A program made the translations under genes and the position numbers. Below are positions 10,560 to 22,485 of a stretch of DNA of 64,000 bases, in pieces (positions within the stretch are counted from its first letter, which is position 1; every line of letters begins with the position of its first letter). The notes under the pieces were generated by a model. The model had not been told where the DNA came from. It saw only the letters and a list, made by a program, of their open reading frames with translations, and did no database searches. The DNA comes from Onchocerca lupi (lineage: Eukaryota > Nematoda > Chromadorea > Rhabditida > Onchocercidae): assembly GCA_028564675.1 (NCBI GenBank), contig JAOVVO010000244.1, positions 1-64,000 of the forward strand. The letters run 5' to 3'.

Positions 10560-13428
10560 ATGGCTGCCCAATCGGTAAATATTTGTTGGTTTATTGTCTT
10601 TTTGAAAATTTAATTTTTTTTATTATCTGATGTAAGCTACTAGCGAAAGGGAGAATTGCCGACGCAATTCTGCGAATTACAAGCGACACTTCTTTTTTTG
10701 CAGTATTATTCATTAACGCATGCTGTGTATTGATTGATCGCAAAAGTTATTTCTGTTCTTTTCAACCACTAAAACATCTACAGTATCCTGCTTTAATTCA
10801 TTCGATCGATTGTTTTCTAAATTTCTGAACATCTTTAAATTAAAAGGCCCCTTAATACAGCATAGATATAATTTTAAGCTTTGTTTATTTTTGGAATTGA
10901 ATAATACTCCTGCAATACATCACTTATTGCTATCGCAAGTGCAGTGCTATGACGCATCAAATAAATTTCAGTCTTGTTTAGAATTTATTTTTATGTTTGA
11001 ACTGATTCTTGATTTATTTTTAAATTTACACTAATTTTTGAGAGCGGCAGAATATTAGATCACACTTCGGATTATCGAGTTGCTGTATTTGGTGCCGGTG
11101 GCGTTGGCAAATCGTCCATCGTGCTACGTTTTATCAAGGGAACATTTAATGAAAATTACATCCCGACTATCGAGGATACTTTTCGACAGGCTAGTTTATT
11201 ATGATGCATTGCTACCGTAACCGGTGATTTGGTGCAGGAAATTAATTTTAATTCATTGGAGTAAAATTTATGCAACTTCCGCAATCACTTATCAGAGCCA
11301 AAAAAGTTTTAAAATTGCATTTATACTACAGGCTACTTCTACATGTTATTTCATTTTTAACATATAGATACTCAGCATATTAAGAAACCTTTTAATCGCA
11401 ATACCGGAATTTAACTCATGATTTTAACTTAAGTAGGAATATCGAGTAACTGGATGAAACTCTCTTACTTTGGAAGATATTGGATATTATTCTATTGTAT
11501 TAAATCCAATTGTTGGTCGGTCGGGTTAAAGGTTACAGTAATTCATCTCCTTTGCTGATTTATATGGGAGCATCTTAATTTGCTTCAAAGTTCCAAATCT
11601 ATCTTTAATCCATTGCTTCACTGGCATATCAGTCCCACTTATTTTGCAACAAAATGGATAAGTTGAACTTTGGGATTATCAGTAGTAACCGATCTGTTTT
11701 ATCTTTTTAAAACTGTTCGTACTTTTCCTTTTTTAATACTCCATAAAATCCAGATTTGCATGATGTTAGAAGCAAAACTTGCTTCTGTGAATGGGCAAGT
11801 TAAAAAAAAAGGAAAACTTTTCGCAACAAAGAAAAAGAAATTATAAATTGTGTCCTAAATTTCAATTTGCAAAAAAGAGAAAAGAAATTTTATCCACTTA
11901 TGTGTATAAATTTGCTAGAAGATGTAGGAAGGAAATAATTGAAAAAAGCTAATGGATTTTCACTGAAAGTTAACTTTTAATAACATGATCTAGAACAAAT
12001 CAGCATTTTCAGTTTTCCGCACATGACCTAATATTCCAATTTATTATGATCCATAAAAAGATGCAGATTTAAAAGGTGTTGTTTATAATATATTAATGAT
12101 ATTAGTAATAATAACTTTTTTTTGATTATATTTTCATATTCGATATTTTCTTTCAACAAACGATATTCAACGATTAATGGCTTTTAAAATTACTATTCTG
12201 TAAATTTTTAGCGAGTTTAGAAACTGTGAAATTTTTAGAGAAATGAAAAACTATTCATCTTTAGACAGTATTTTTGGAATTATTCCAGCTGGAGTAAACT
12301 TTCAATTAGAGATGATTATTTCAGATGATAAGCTGTAATCACAAGAATGTATGTACATTGCAAATCACCGATACAACAGGTAGCCATCAATTTCCTGCTA
12401 TGCAAAGACTTTCGATCAGCAAAGGAAATGCTTTCGTATTGGTGTATTCTATAACAAGGTTATTTTAAATTATTTTTAAAAATTTCTCTAAAAAAAAAAA
12501 TTTGATATTTTCATGAGGTATGCTTCAGTAAGGATTATTGAAATAAGACATTCCCTCATTTGTCAAAGTATCCATTACGAGGATGTTGACATTTAATATT
12601 TTAATGTTTGAATTTGAATTTTGATTTCAATTTCATATTTCAATGTTCCAATGTTTGAGTTTTCAGCAAACAAAGTTTAGAAGAGCTTGGACCAATAATA
12701 CTGATGCTAAAGGAGGTGAAAGGTGAAAGCGTTACTGAAGTGCCTATAATGCTTGTTGGCAATAAAAAAGACGAAGATCAAGTAATCCATTCCGTTGTTT
12801 TTCCTGCCAAACTAGCTCCGGAAAAGAGATTTACTATATTTCTTATTTGTTTAAATTATATGTCCATGACTTAAATAAGGTGGAAATATTATTGTAAAAT
12901 TGGAAAACAATATCGAGCTTGAATTTGGAAGTCGAAAATCATTAAAAATTTTTAGCCATTGAAATATAAACAGTACTCAAAATGGAGATTAATTTGCGCC
13001 TAAAATTAGTGCTCATGTGAAAAAAGTTGTGAAAGGATATACTGAAGTTCTAGATTAACAAGGTGACTCATATTCAATTTGTAATTACCTTGTTATTAAG
13101 TGTAGAAAGACAACCTATCACAACCTTGCATGCTATTTATTTGTTTCTGTCGATGATTGAAGATTTCTGTTGTTGAAATTTGATCCATTTCATTTTAATT
13201 CTAAATGAAGCATGCAATTTTCAGCGGCGTGAAGTAAGCTCCGAACTCGGACAAAAGTTGGCCACGAAATGGGGAACTGGTTTCATCGAGACTAGTGCCA
13301 AAGATAATGAAAATATCACTGAATTATTTCAACTACTATTAGCGATGGAAAAGAAACGAATTTTGGCATTGACGATGGATGAAGGAAGTGGTAAAAGTGG
13401 CTCAAAAAGGAAATGCTCTGTGATGTAA
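10560..13428 (+). CDS. drn-1: DRN-1 / Di-Ras family small GTPase
   Basis: Ras-like GTPase of the Di-Ras group; the C. elegans member acts in neurons with cAMP/Epac signalling at synapses. Exons: 10560-10574, 11043-11189, 12325-12458, 12667-12781 and 13225-13428, giving 204 residues. Exon 1 encodes only MAAQS. Motifs: P-loop GAGGVGKS (residues 22-29), effector region PTIEDT, G3 as DTTGSHQFPAMQRLSISKGN, G4 NKKD, G5 ETSAK. The C-terminus is a CaaX box, Cys-Ser-Val-Met, after a basic stretch, so farnesylation and membrane attachment are expected. As in other Di-Ras proteins, G3 lacks the catalytic glutamine of classical Ras, which in this family goes with low intrinsic GTPase activity. Exon 2 begins after TTTTTGAG rather than TTTCAG; this is the only acceptor in phase with exon 1. 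The intron after exon 2 needs a GC donor. The tiny first exon is the least certain part. Confidence 0.92.
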
Positions 13429-15437
13429 CTATATTAATTAATCTTCTGGTAAATTGTCAATTTTTTTGGATAATTTTAAACTTAAACATTTTAGAATCGC
13501 TCACTAAATAAGTATAATTATTATTCTTTACGAAATATCAGGTAAGAAGAATCACTTCTGTCTATATCTATTCAGTTAAGTAAAGTATAGAATGATTTCT
13601 TTGGTGCTCGAAATTGTATTACTTTCCCGTTTTTATTTATATTACCTGTTATCTGTTAAGTTTCGTTGGTCTTGCAGATAGTTTTATTTGCATTATATTA
13701 TTACTATACTGATTTACGTTTTCGCTAGTTTTCCCGACACAATCTTTTAATTCCACGAAAATGAAGCTAATGATAATGCATTTGTGATATTATCACTTCT
13801 CAGCTTTCTCTCACTGAATTTAATGCATTTCTAATTTAATAATTATTCCTTGTTCAATTTCAATTTTGTGATGGTGTCGGCATTAGGGCATTTTCTATTA
13901 TCGATATGAAAAAACAGATTTAATTTTTGTGAGCTATGCATTTAGTTATTTCGTTTCTTTTTTTTTCTATTATCGATATGAAAAAACAGATTTAATTTTT
14001 GTGAGCTATGCATTTAGTTATTTCGTTTCTTTTTATCGTTATTACTTCAACTCCAGAAAACAGGTCGTAAAACCTCGTTACATTTAAGATTAAATCCATT
14101 TTGTACGTACCATACTCCTTCTCGTCTATAGCAGTCCTAGTAGTAAGCATATTAACCGACTTCTTAGTCCTCGATCAAATTATATATCTCTTATAACTAA
14201 CTGCTAGTACTATTCGTTCACATCCAAACTAGTTCAACATTAATTCAGTGAATATGGCAAACCTAGGGCAGTTTAGAGGAATGTTGTCTTTCTCCTATGT
14301 GGGTACTTCGTTCGATTATTTCAACAATCTTTGAGTATTCAGTAATTGAACGCTTCCCAATCTACTTGAAATTGCTAGATCTGAAAACACTTTTATTTTG
14401 TACATTGTACATTGTGTATCAAATAAATTTATTTTAAGAACTAAATTCCATCAAAATATATATGAATGGACTAATTTTATAGAATAACTCTTCGAAAACT
14501 TTCAGGCAACAGAAAATCACAACAATAGTTCATCATAAAAATCATAACTCTTTAGAGGCATAAATCATATTTTATTCTCATTTGTTTTGCTATGACTAAT
14601 ATACAGAATAAAAAGTCGATCCGATGACATGTGAAAAGGAAAAATATTATTAGATAGAATGGATAAAATCATTACTTAAGCTTGATATGCATTGCTATCA
14701 TACGCAATTCACACAACATTTTTAAACAGCTATCCAATAATTTCAAAATCATTACTGCACTGAATTCAAATTAAAAAATCACTAAAGTGAAAAGAAAATG
14801 CAAATGTGGACTGAGATCAACAGTTAAAGTTTCGCATAGTGAATTTGCAAATTATAAAAAACATAACACCGGTCTTCCCTGAAAAACGAGATTCAACTGA
14901 ATATAAAAATCTGCAGAGAAATAAGTAATTACAACAATTAAAAAAACTTTTTTTTTTCAAAAATTTTTTTGTCAAATAAGGTTAGAGAAAAAGGAGAAAT
15001 TTGTTTATGGCTTTGTTACATGAAGATTTTTAATCGATCGAAAAATTTTCTAATTATATTTTAAACTGCTAGCCGGTAAACAGTGCAGCATTCCTTGCAT
15101 TTGGAAATTTAAATTCCCTCACGACTTTCAAAAGTCAAGAAAGATAAAAATAGAAAGTAGTTCAGTCAAAGGAATATTCTACGAATTTCAAACTCAAAAC
15201 TTGTTGATTTCTGTGATACAAGATTGTTTTTTTCGATTTGAAATTCTATTTTCGCAAAATAAGCGAAATAATTTAAATCTGAAATTTAGATTTGAAATCC
15301 AGATAAAATTAGCCATCGAAAAATATCAGAAAATCTGAAAAATATAAAGTAATATTGTCATCAATCCACAAAATACATAAACACTCTATTTGAATGCTGG
15401 GAAAGGCGAAAATATATGTGTTATTTTTACAAAGTGA
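13429..15437. other. Convergent intergenic region, no gene recognised
   Basis: This lies between the 3' ends of drn-1 (+) and RNF170 (-). It is AT-rich, has a 72-bp tandem duplication at 13890-14034 and several possible polyadenylation signals on both strands (for example AATAAA near 14423). No gene is seen. Confidence 0.6.
13890..14034. repeat. Tandem duplication, period 72 bp
   Basis: The segment containing TATTATCGATATGAAAAAAC and ending TTATTTCGTTTCTTTTT occurs twice; the shared word TATCGATATG starts at 13899 and 13971. The copies are nearly identical, so the duplication is recent. It lies about 460 bases after drn-1, possibly in its 3' UTR or downstream flank. Confidence 0.9.
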
Positions 15438-17784
15438 TTATTCAACTTGAAGATCACTTTCTTGTTCTTGTTCACCATTTCCACCACCAGCAGCACCACC
15501 AAAAAAACGTAATCGTCCGCCAGCTAACAGTTGCCGAAAAAGAATTGTAGCATACACCAAAACAACAAATGAGATAAAAATATCGTCCACCATACCAAGT
15601 AAACCGAATACTGCTTCCGGTAATATATCAAACGGACTTAAAATATAGATGGCCATACCGAAAAGACATAAAAAAACACGAATCCGAAACATATACATCA
15701 ATCCATTGACCGAAATTACGGCACGGAACATATATGGAACTAATACAGGCAAATCTCGAACATAATCGATGATCTGGAAAAATGGATAGTGAATTGATGG
15801 ACATGTTAGAAACAGCAATAGATTGAGAGATACTGGCAATGAAAAGAACAATTCTATTTTTTTTTTATCTCGTAAGCAAAAGTAAGTATTATTTACTGCT
15901 ATAGCTTCCTAGACAAACCAATAATTTTATTAAATTCTACAGGAAATTTATTATCTTTTGTACATGGTTTTATTCGATTACATCCTAAATTCGTGATCAT
16001 CATTGTTTTCATAGAATAAATGAATAATAACTAATTTAAATTTTGACATAATAGATTGTACTATTGTGAAGAGAATTAATCAACAACTAAAACATATTAT
16101 GGGTTGTAATCTCATTATTCATATATAAAATGCGTGCATCAAGTAGGATGGTTAAAGTGTATAGTGATAATAACATAATTTTTTGCTGATATATGCTTGA
16201 CTAATCGCTTCAAAAAACTTTTCTTTAATCCATTTAGTTCCACAAAAAGGAAATTAAATTCAGAAGAATAAGAAACGAACTTACTGGTCTTCCTTCATTG
16301 GAAAACCTCCGATTATAGTCGTTTAACCGTTCATCACATCGCAGTGCTTCATCAGCACTATTTTCTCTTTCACCTTCTGTTGGTAAAGGTATCAGCAAAT
16401 TAACCTGTGGTTTAAATAAATTTTATAAATGACAAAAAGTAACTTATTTCTAAAAATTACTAGTTTTCTATAAAATTATTATGGAATATAAAACATTGTA
16501 TTGCAAATAAAATTGACGAAACGTACAATTTCTCTGCACACTGCACATTTTACAGGTGTAATTAACGAAGCGCTATATTTCCAGTACCCATAAATGCAAT
16601 TACCTGCAAAATTATAAGAAAAATCTTGAGATTTTTAACAATTTTCATTCCCGCCTAGATCATAAATGGAAAATAAAGTCAAACCATGCCTTTCAGTTTA
16701 CAATCATTGCTTCGGAATTTCATAAAAAATAATACGATGAATAAAATATGCATGTTTACGAACTCACAACAAAATAAATGGCCGCAGTTTGTAACAACAG
16801 CGAATGAAGCTTGTGAAAAACATATTGGACAAATACGGTCATCTCCAAATCGGCGCAGTGTTAGTGATCTATTCTTAAATCCAAAAAATAAATGGAAAAA
16901 TTTCATTATCAGTGAATTTTAAAAAGATCCCTTCTTTTATAAATAATATGTCTATTTTTTCTAGACCGATGAAACTATCAAATTATCTCGTTAACTAATA
17001 TGTATATATTCTTGTAATTTCTAAGAAATCTATGTCAATAAAAATGAAAACATTTCATGAGAATTTACAAGAACGTACATTACTTGCATTAGACTGTGGT
17101 TCTTCTGGTTCAGTATTACCCGAAAATGCACGTCTGAATTCTGATACGGCCGCTTCTAGAGTAGGATGAATATTCCTTGATCGACGCCTAAATATAGATT
17201 ACAATTACATCAAGATAAACCAGTGATCAACTTTATTCCCTGTGAAATACAGAAATAAGTAAAAGAACAAATGATTCCTAGATTTTAACATCGGAAAATA
17301 AAAAAAGATAAAACAAAATTAAAATTATAACAAAAGTAAATAAGAGAAACTTACTCTTGCCGACAGTATGCAAAAAAGATTATGGCAATAAGAGCACATA
17401 AAAACGTGAGCAACATGATGATTTCATTGCCGAAACCGGAAAAAATATATATTACATAAAGTTGAAATTAATTTTTCATTCAACTTAATAAACCTACAAC
17501 TTTTAAGTTTTAAGTAAGAAAAGATTAAGTTCGCTCAAATCATTTTCAACAAGCATATTGAATATTAAGTAGTTCTTATTCTCATCCTTATCTCAATAAT
17601 GAGAGAATAAATAATAGCCGCATTAAAGAATCGGAGCATACGAATTTCCGCTTAGAATTTTTCTGAAATGTGATTTGAGAATTTGTTGACTTGGCCTCTA
17701 ATATCTAACTATATGTTAAACGAATGATTTACCTTCAATGAATTGAAGTTCGGCAACACCGGCATGTACCATCACCACTTCCAT
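15438..17784 (-). CDS. RNF170: RNF170-type membrane RING E3 ubiquitin ligase
   Basis: Homologue of RNF170, an endoplasmic-reticulum E3 ligase that in mammals degrades activated IP3 receptors. Exons on the minus strand in transcript order: 17784-17733, 17436-17355, 17187-17079, 16873-16768, 16603-16527, 16404-16285, 15773-15438, giving 293 residues (human 258). After a short N-terminus comes a membrane helix (LLTFLCALIAIIFFAYC), then RNIHPTLEA, a C3HC4 RING (CPIC from residue 96, CGHLFCCNC, closing CAVC), RRFSNEG, and a C-terminal DUF1232 domain with two more helices (MFRIRVFLCLFGMAIYILSP, FDILPEAVFGLLGMVDDIF). The tail is glycine- and glutamate-rich and longer than in human. The second exon's acceptor reads TTTTTTCCG instead of TTTTTTCAG, yet the join gives FIEG-FGNE, matching human VIEG-VSDQ. 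If exon 1 is not joined, translation could begin at an internal Met (17416). Confidence 0.9.
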
Positions 17785-20756
17785 CAATTCTAATATGATA
17801 GTATTTCTGTGATACATTGGTAGAATGGAACAATTATCATGACGCAACACCAACTACTTTTACCTGAAAATAATTCGACAAATTTTTCACATTTTCGATG
17901 TCTATTCTTCGCCCATAATATATTGATTTATTCTGATAAAATATAATGACTAAATGTTAGTACTAGTTGATGCAGTTTCCTACAATTCACTTAACAAATA
18001 AAATATAACAAAAAAGAGTTAGAAAAAGCGAACAGCATGAACATGCAACAAATCTACATCTTCTAACGATAGCAATATTGATTTCAAGCTTATTCGCTTC
18101 GATGAAATTCAATCCGAACAATATCAATCGAAGGATGTATGAATAATACTTATCAAATGTTATCACAGTGAGGAGGAAGTTAAATTTCTGCAAGAAATCT
18201 GAAACACTAACAACCGATAGATTGATGATAACGTTAAGAGAAGATCAGTTTATCAGTGAAACACAAAACAACACACGACATTCTGCATCCATAAATCAAA
18301 TTCTCTTCATCGCTAGCTTCCCCCCTTCCAGAGACTATGATCGCTACACCACCTTCACCTGCCCTCTTCGATTTGTTCATGTTTTTGTCCTAATTACATT
18401 GTATTACACTCAAAACATTCTCCAATCGATCATGCAAATCATTCACAAAAAAACATTTGATCAGTGGATATTTACAGATTTGAGAGAGCTGTGTTTGACA
18501 AAATGCTTTTCTGTCACGAAATTCTCATAGCGAATTCGGTCTCGTTAAAAAAAAAAAAAGAAAAAAGAAAAAAAAATTGAAGGGAAAGTAAAACTTCTCT
18601 CATCCTATCGATTAATATTGATCAGTTTTTTAAAGCATGGAGACGATCATCTGGATCATTCGATCTTGACATTTACTTACTACCCTTAGCAGAGCTGATT
18701 ATATTAATCTATAATATTTAATTAATTAATTATATCAAAACGAATATAGTGATAGCTGTTTTTTTAATATACTAAAATAAATGATTCGTGCAATTTCCTC
18801 ATTCAAAATTTGCAATAATTAGAATTTAACAGAAATTCAAAATTTACAAAGATTTGTCAACTCTGATCAAGCTGCTATATGCTACAACCCGCAATAATCA
18901 TTAATTTGAAAAGTTGATGATTCATTGGAATCGTTGACGATCATTAAAATCGTGGAATGACAACCTATTAATCATCTGATAAGCTATAACTCATCTCATT
19001 CTGAAGATTATTGAAAAAAATCATCCTTTTTCGATAAATAATTGTTGAAATGAATCAGGAAGAAATCCATTAAAATCGATATTATTTAGCCAATGAAAAA
19101 ATTCTAACATGCAATTTATGATAATTTCATAAAACTTTCGTCCAATTCAACTCTATAGATCCTCATTCATGAGGAAAATTAATTACCCTATAAACGAGCG
19201 CATAACTGAGAATATGAGATCTCGGATAAACAAGATCAAAAATCTTCCAAGAATGAATTATGCTTCTTTCTTTTCCTCAAATAAAGTACGATGTTTACAA
19301 CTTTTTAGCCATCAAATTGTTTCCAAGTTATTTCACGATGAAATCACTTCTGAAGGATTCGCATTGTCATAAATAAATTAAAGAATTATTGGCATCTATC
19401 TTTAGAAGGAATTAGTCTATGTCTAATTAACCTATGTCTCTTAATTCTTTTAATATATAAGCACTGATAATTGCTTAATAAAAAATTTTCCTAATGAGAT
19501 CCGATACTCGAAAAAAAGAACAAGTGATCAAAGATGAAATATGTCTTGTCATTTCCTTGTTTGCTATGACCTTTCAGCTCAGTTCATCTCATTTTATTGC
19601 CAAAATTAGCATTTTCATATATTCATACTTTGCAATTTATTATATAAAATAAAATAAGATTGAAATTTATCTTCACTTCCTTACCCCTTATTCCTTTGTT
19701 TTTATAATTCTACCTCACTATTCATTCGAAATTCATCTTCCACATAACAAAAACAAATCATATTTCTGTTGAGTAAATCGGGAAATTATTCAAGTTGCCC
19801 CATATATCATGTTTTTAAACAGTAATTTGTGATCAAAATTCATCCTATCAAATTCATCATATTAACTAAAAACAAATTTTAATCCAGACGCATAAATTTG
19901 TCGCCGTCTCAACTTAAGCTCATTTTTCCAGCGTTATTACATATTAATTTCTCCACATGTCCGTTAATAACTTGAAAATAATCAGGAAAAGGGAAACTAA
20001 TTTTATTCAAATAAAACAAAATATAGGAAGATATATTCTTAAATATCGAATTTGAACTTAATCGAAGATCTCGATTGGTTTCATTCGGACTTATCTATTA
20101 TCTTTTGATGATATTTAGTTTATTCCACTATTTAAAATTGATCATGATGGTAACTTATCAACGAAGAATGAATATTAAAAACATTTTCACATATTAATAG
20201 CATTAAGCAGAGCTGGCTGCTTGTCGACAAATACTTTATTTCTAAATTATTACATTGAATGAAAGTTGCAACATGAAAAAGTCACTTTGAAGTAACTATT
20301 AAGTGTAAACAAAGTTGATTTGGTTGACTTATGTACAATTCACATTTCATCATCATCCGAAGTACAATGACAAGGATCAAAAATTAATTAGATTTTCTCC
20401 GAGAAAGCTTGATCTAAAAGTAATAGTAAAGAAAGAACAACAGCCATTAATGAATCAGATTGCTATCATCAGTTAACACACTTGTAGATGCATAAATTTT
20501 GAATTTCATATTTTTTCTTTTTCCGAAATAAGATTCTGTCAGAGTGAAATTGAAGCAAAATAGTCCAACGACCTTTTCTGATTTTGCTAACTACAGAATA
20601 TAATAAAAACACTGAAATCATTGTTTTTCACTGATAATGTTCAATTAAAGAATTTCAAATATTATAAACACAATTTCGTCCACGCCGACATATCATTAAT
20701 ACAATAAAACTACCCGCATGAAATACTAATTACTACTAATCCTAATTAATTCGAAA
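17785..20756. other. Gene-free stretch between RNF170 and TIM14
   Basis: No protein match is seen on either strand. ORFs at 17987-18193, 18168-18530 and 19169-19372 are short, overlap antisense or lack any recognisable motif. An A-rich tract lies at about 18546-18577. The region contains the upstream side of RNF170, whose ATG is preceded by CATATTAG, and the 3' side of the TIM14 gene. Confidence 0.5.
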
Positions 20757-21095
20757 TCAGTCATGTCTTGTAGATTCCAATTTGTCCTTTGCTTCGTTAA
20801 TTTTTGCAGCCAAGTACGGTGAACCACCACGATCAGGATGATTGGCAATCATTATACGTTTATGTGCTTCCTTCACTTTGGACGCTGGAGCACTGGGTGA
20901 TACACCAAGGATTAGCGCAGCTTCACGTCGGGTCATCGCAGGTTCGAAACCACCACGATAGTATTTCGACATACTATTTGTTATCGGCAATGTTTTGGCC
21001 ATTTTCAGGAACGCCAAACGATTCCGTAGCATCATACGTCCAACTAATCCAATGGCCACCATACTAACTCCACCAACGATGATCGTAGATGACAT
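20757..21095 (-). CDS. dnj-21: TIM14 (DNAJC19/Pam18), J-protein of the mitochondrial import motor
   Basis: Single-exon gene of 112 residues. TIM14 sits in the mitochondrial inner membrane and stimulates mitochondrial Hsp70 at the TIM23 translocon to pull preproteins into the matrix. The sequence shows an N-terminal membrane helix (about residues 4-22, TIIVGGVSMVAIGLVGR), a linker with the family signature YYRGGFEPAMTRREAALILG, and a C-terminal J domain with the catalytic His-Pro-Asp at residues 86-88 followed by RGGSPYLAAKINEAKD. Length and domain order match human DNAJC19 (116 residues). The ATG is the only sensible start. There are no introns, unlike all neighbouring genes. Confidence 0.95.
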   Translation of the reverse strand: MSSTIIVGGVSMVAIGLVGRMMLRNRLAFLKMAKTLPITNSMSKYYRGGFEPAMTRREAALILGVSPSAPASKVKEAHKRIMIANHPDRGGSPYLAAKINEAKDKLESTRHD

Positions 21096-21346
21096 CCTTA
21101 GATCACGTCAAGTATTAAAGTTATACAGTTTTTCCACTGAAAATATGTCCCATTTTCTTGAACTATTATAATGATTTAATTAAAAATGAAAAATCCTAAA
21201 ACCATATACTGTCAATCAAAATATGAAATAAAAGGTTCTCAATGCATAGGTCTTCTTCACTTGTCGTTGGAATCTTTCTGTTGCCATTAATTAAAAGTTT
21301 AGTGAGTTGAACTTCGAAACCTGAGCTGTTCTCTTCGAAGATAATC

Positions 21347-21388
<42 letters not shown>

Positions 21389-22485
21389 ACTCCTATGGCA
21401 ACTAATGACAATCTTTAGATAGGATAAAGTATTATCTACTATCTACTATTCCATAGTTGTCAAAACAGACTTTAATTAATATATCAAGAAATGTAGATTT
21501 TTTTGCCTACTCTTCTTTCAAAAATAGTAATGTCACAGCTCATCCAGATTCAAACTGTTATCGTATAAAAATTCAATTTTCGGATAAAATAATTTATTTT
21601 TAAAACTCATTTCCACAGAACAATAAATAATAAAAGTTAAACAAGTGAATAAAATATGAATAAATCACAGTGAATGAAAGAATTGGCACAAAGAACATAA
21701 ATAAGTTGAAAAAGAGGACCAAATTTCAAGTTTTAAATCTTCAAGAAATTATTGAATAATTTTAGATAGAAAATTACTGCACTATTAAAATTCCATTAAA
21801 AGAACTTCGCTGAGTTCGTTATCCTCATGGATTATCCATTCATTTGCTAAAATATGAAATATTTCTCTATTAATTGAAATTTTATGAAAATTAAATGAAA
21901 AGGCTAAAAACAGGAAAATATATAAAGGCTCGAACGCAAAAGAATTATGCGAGATTGTCCATTATAAATTGGGAAATATCACTTAAATTCAACTTAAGTA
22001 CCTGAAAGTTTGAAAAACATCTACTTATTATAATTTACTAAAATCCTAACCACTACAAATTCTTTGGTCTTTCTCCTTTTTATTTTTTATTAATATCTCT
22101 CCGAATTTTTCGCTGCTTTCAAGAATCCTTGCTTCACGTTATCATGAATTCATTTTTACAAGATAATTTTGAAATTTTGTTTTCGACAATTTTATAATAT
22201 TTTGAAAGCGTTTTAACAATTCCTCACTTTCCTTCGGTTCCCGGCATCGCTCTTTTTCAGCAGTTTTTTCTTGGAAGTTTCTTGAGTTTTTCCAAAATGA
22301 ATGATGCATTTCATGCTATTATTTTCAATCTGATAGACGCTTGCTTTCATTTCTCAATTTCATTGCTTAACAATTCCACTACCTTTTTTTCATGAAATCG
22401 ATTTTTTTATTGCCAGCTGCTTTCACGACTTCTATTTTCACCCTATTTTCCATGTTTCTCATTAAATGTGAATCTTCAATAAATA
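21096..22485. other. Intergenic stretch, no gene recognised
   Basis: Upstream of TIM14 and downstream of TMCO4. It holds a poly(A) run at 21348-21386 and otherwise AT-rich sequence. ORFs at 21196-21411 and 22392-22577 are low-complexity or antisense to the end of TMCO4. Confidence 0.6.
21348..21386. repeat. Poly(A) run of 39 bases
   Basis: An uninterrupted run of A on the plus strand, about 250 bases upstream of the TIM14 start. No retrotransposon body or target-site duplication was seen beside it, so it is called only as a homopolymer. Its exact length is likely to vary or be mis-sequenced. Confidence 0.95.

Noticed and set aside
16686..16922. Plus-strand ORF across the RNF170 RING exon
   Set aside because: It is the antisense reading of the RING exon and its introns.
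21348..21386. Poly(A) run as the tail of a retrotransposon or processed pseudogene
   Set aside because: No retro-element body or target-site duplication is visible next to it.
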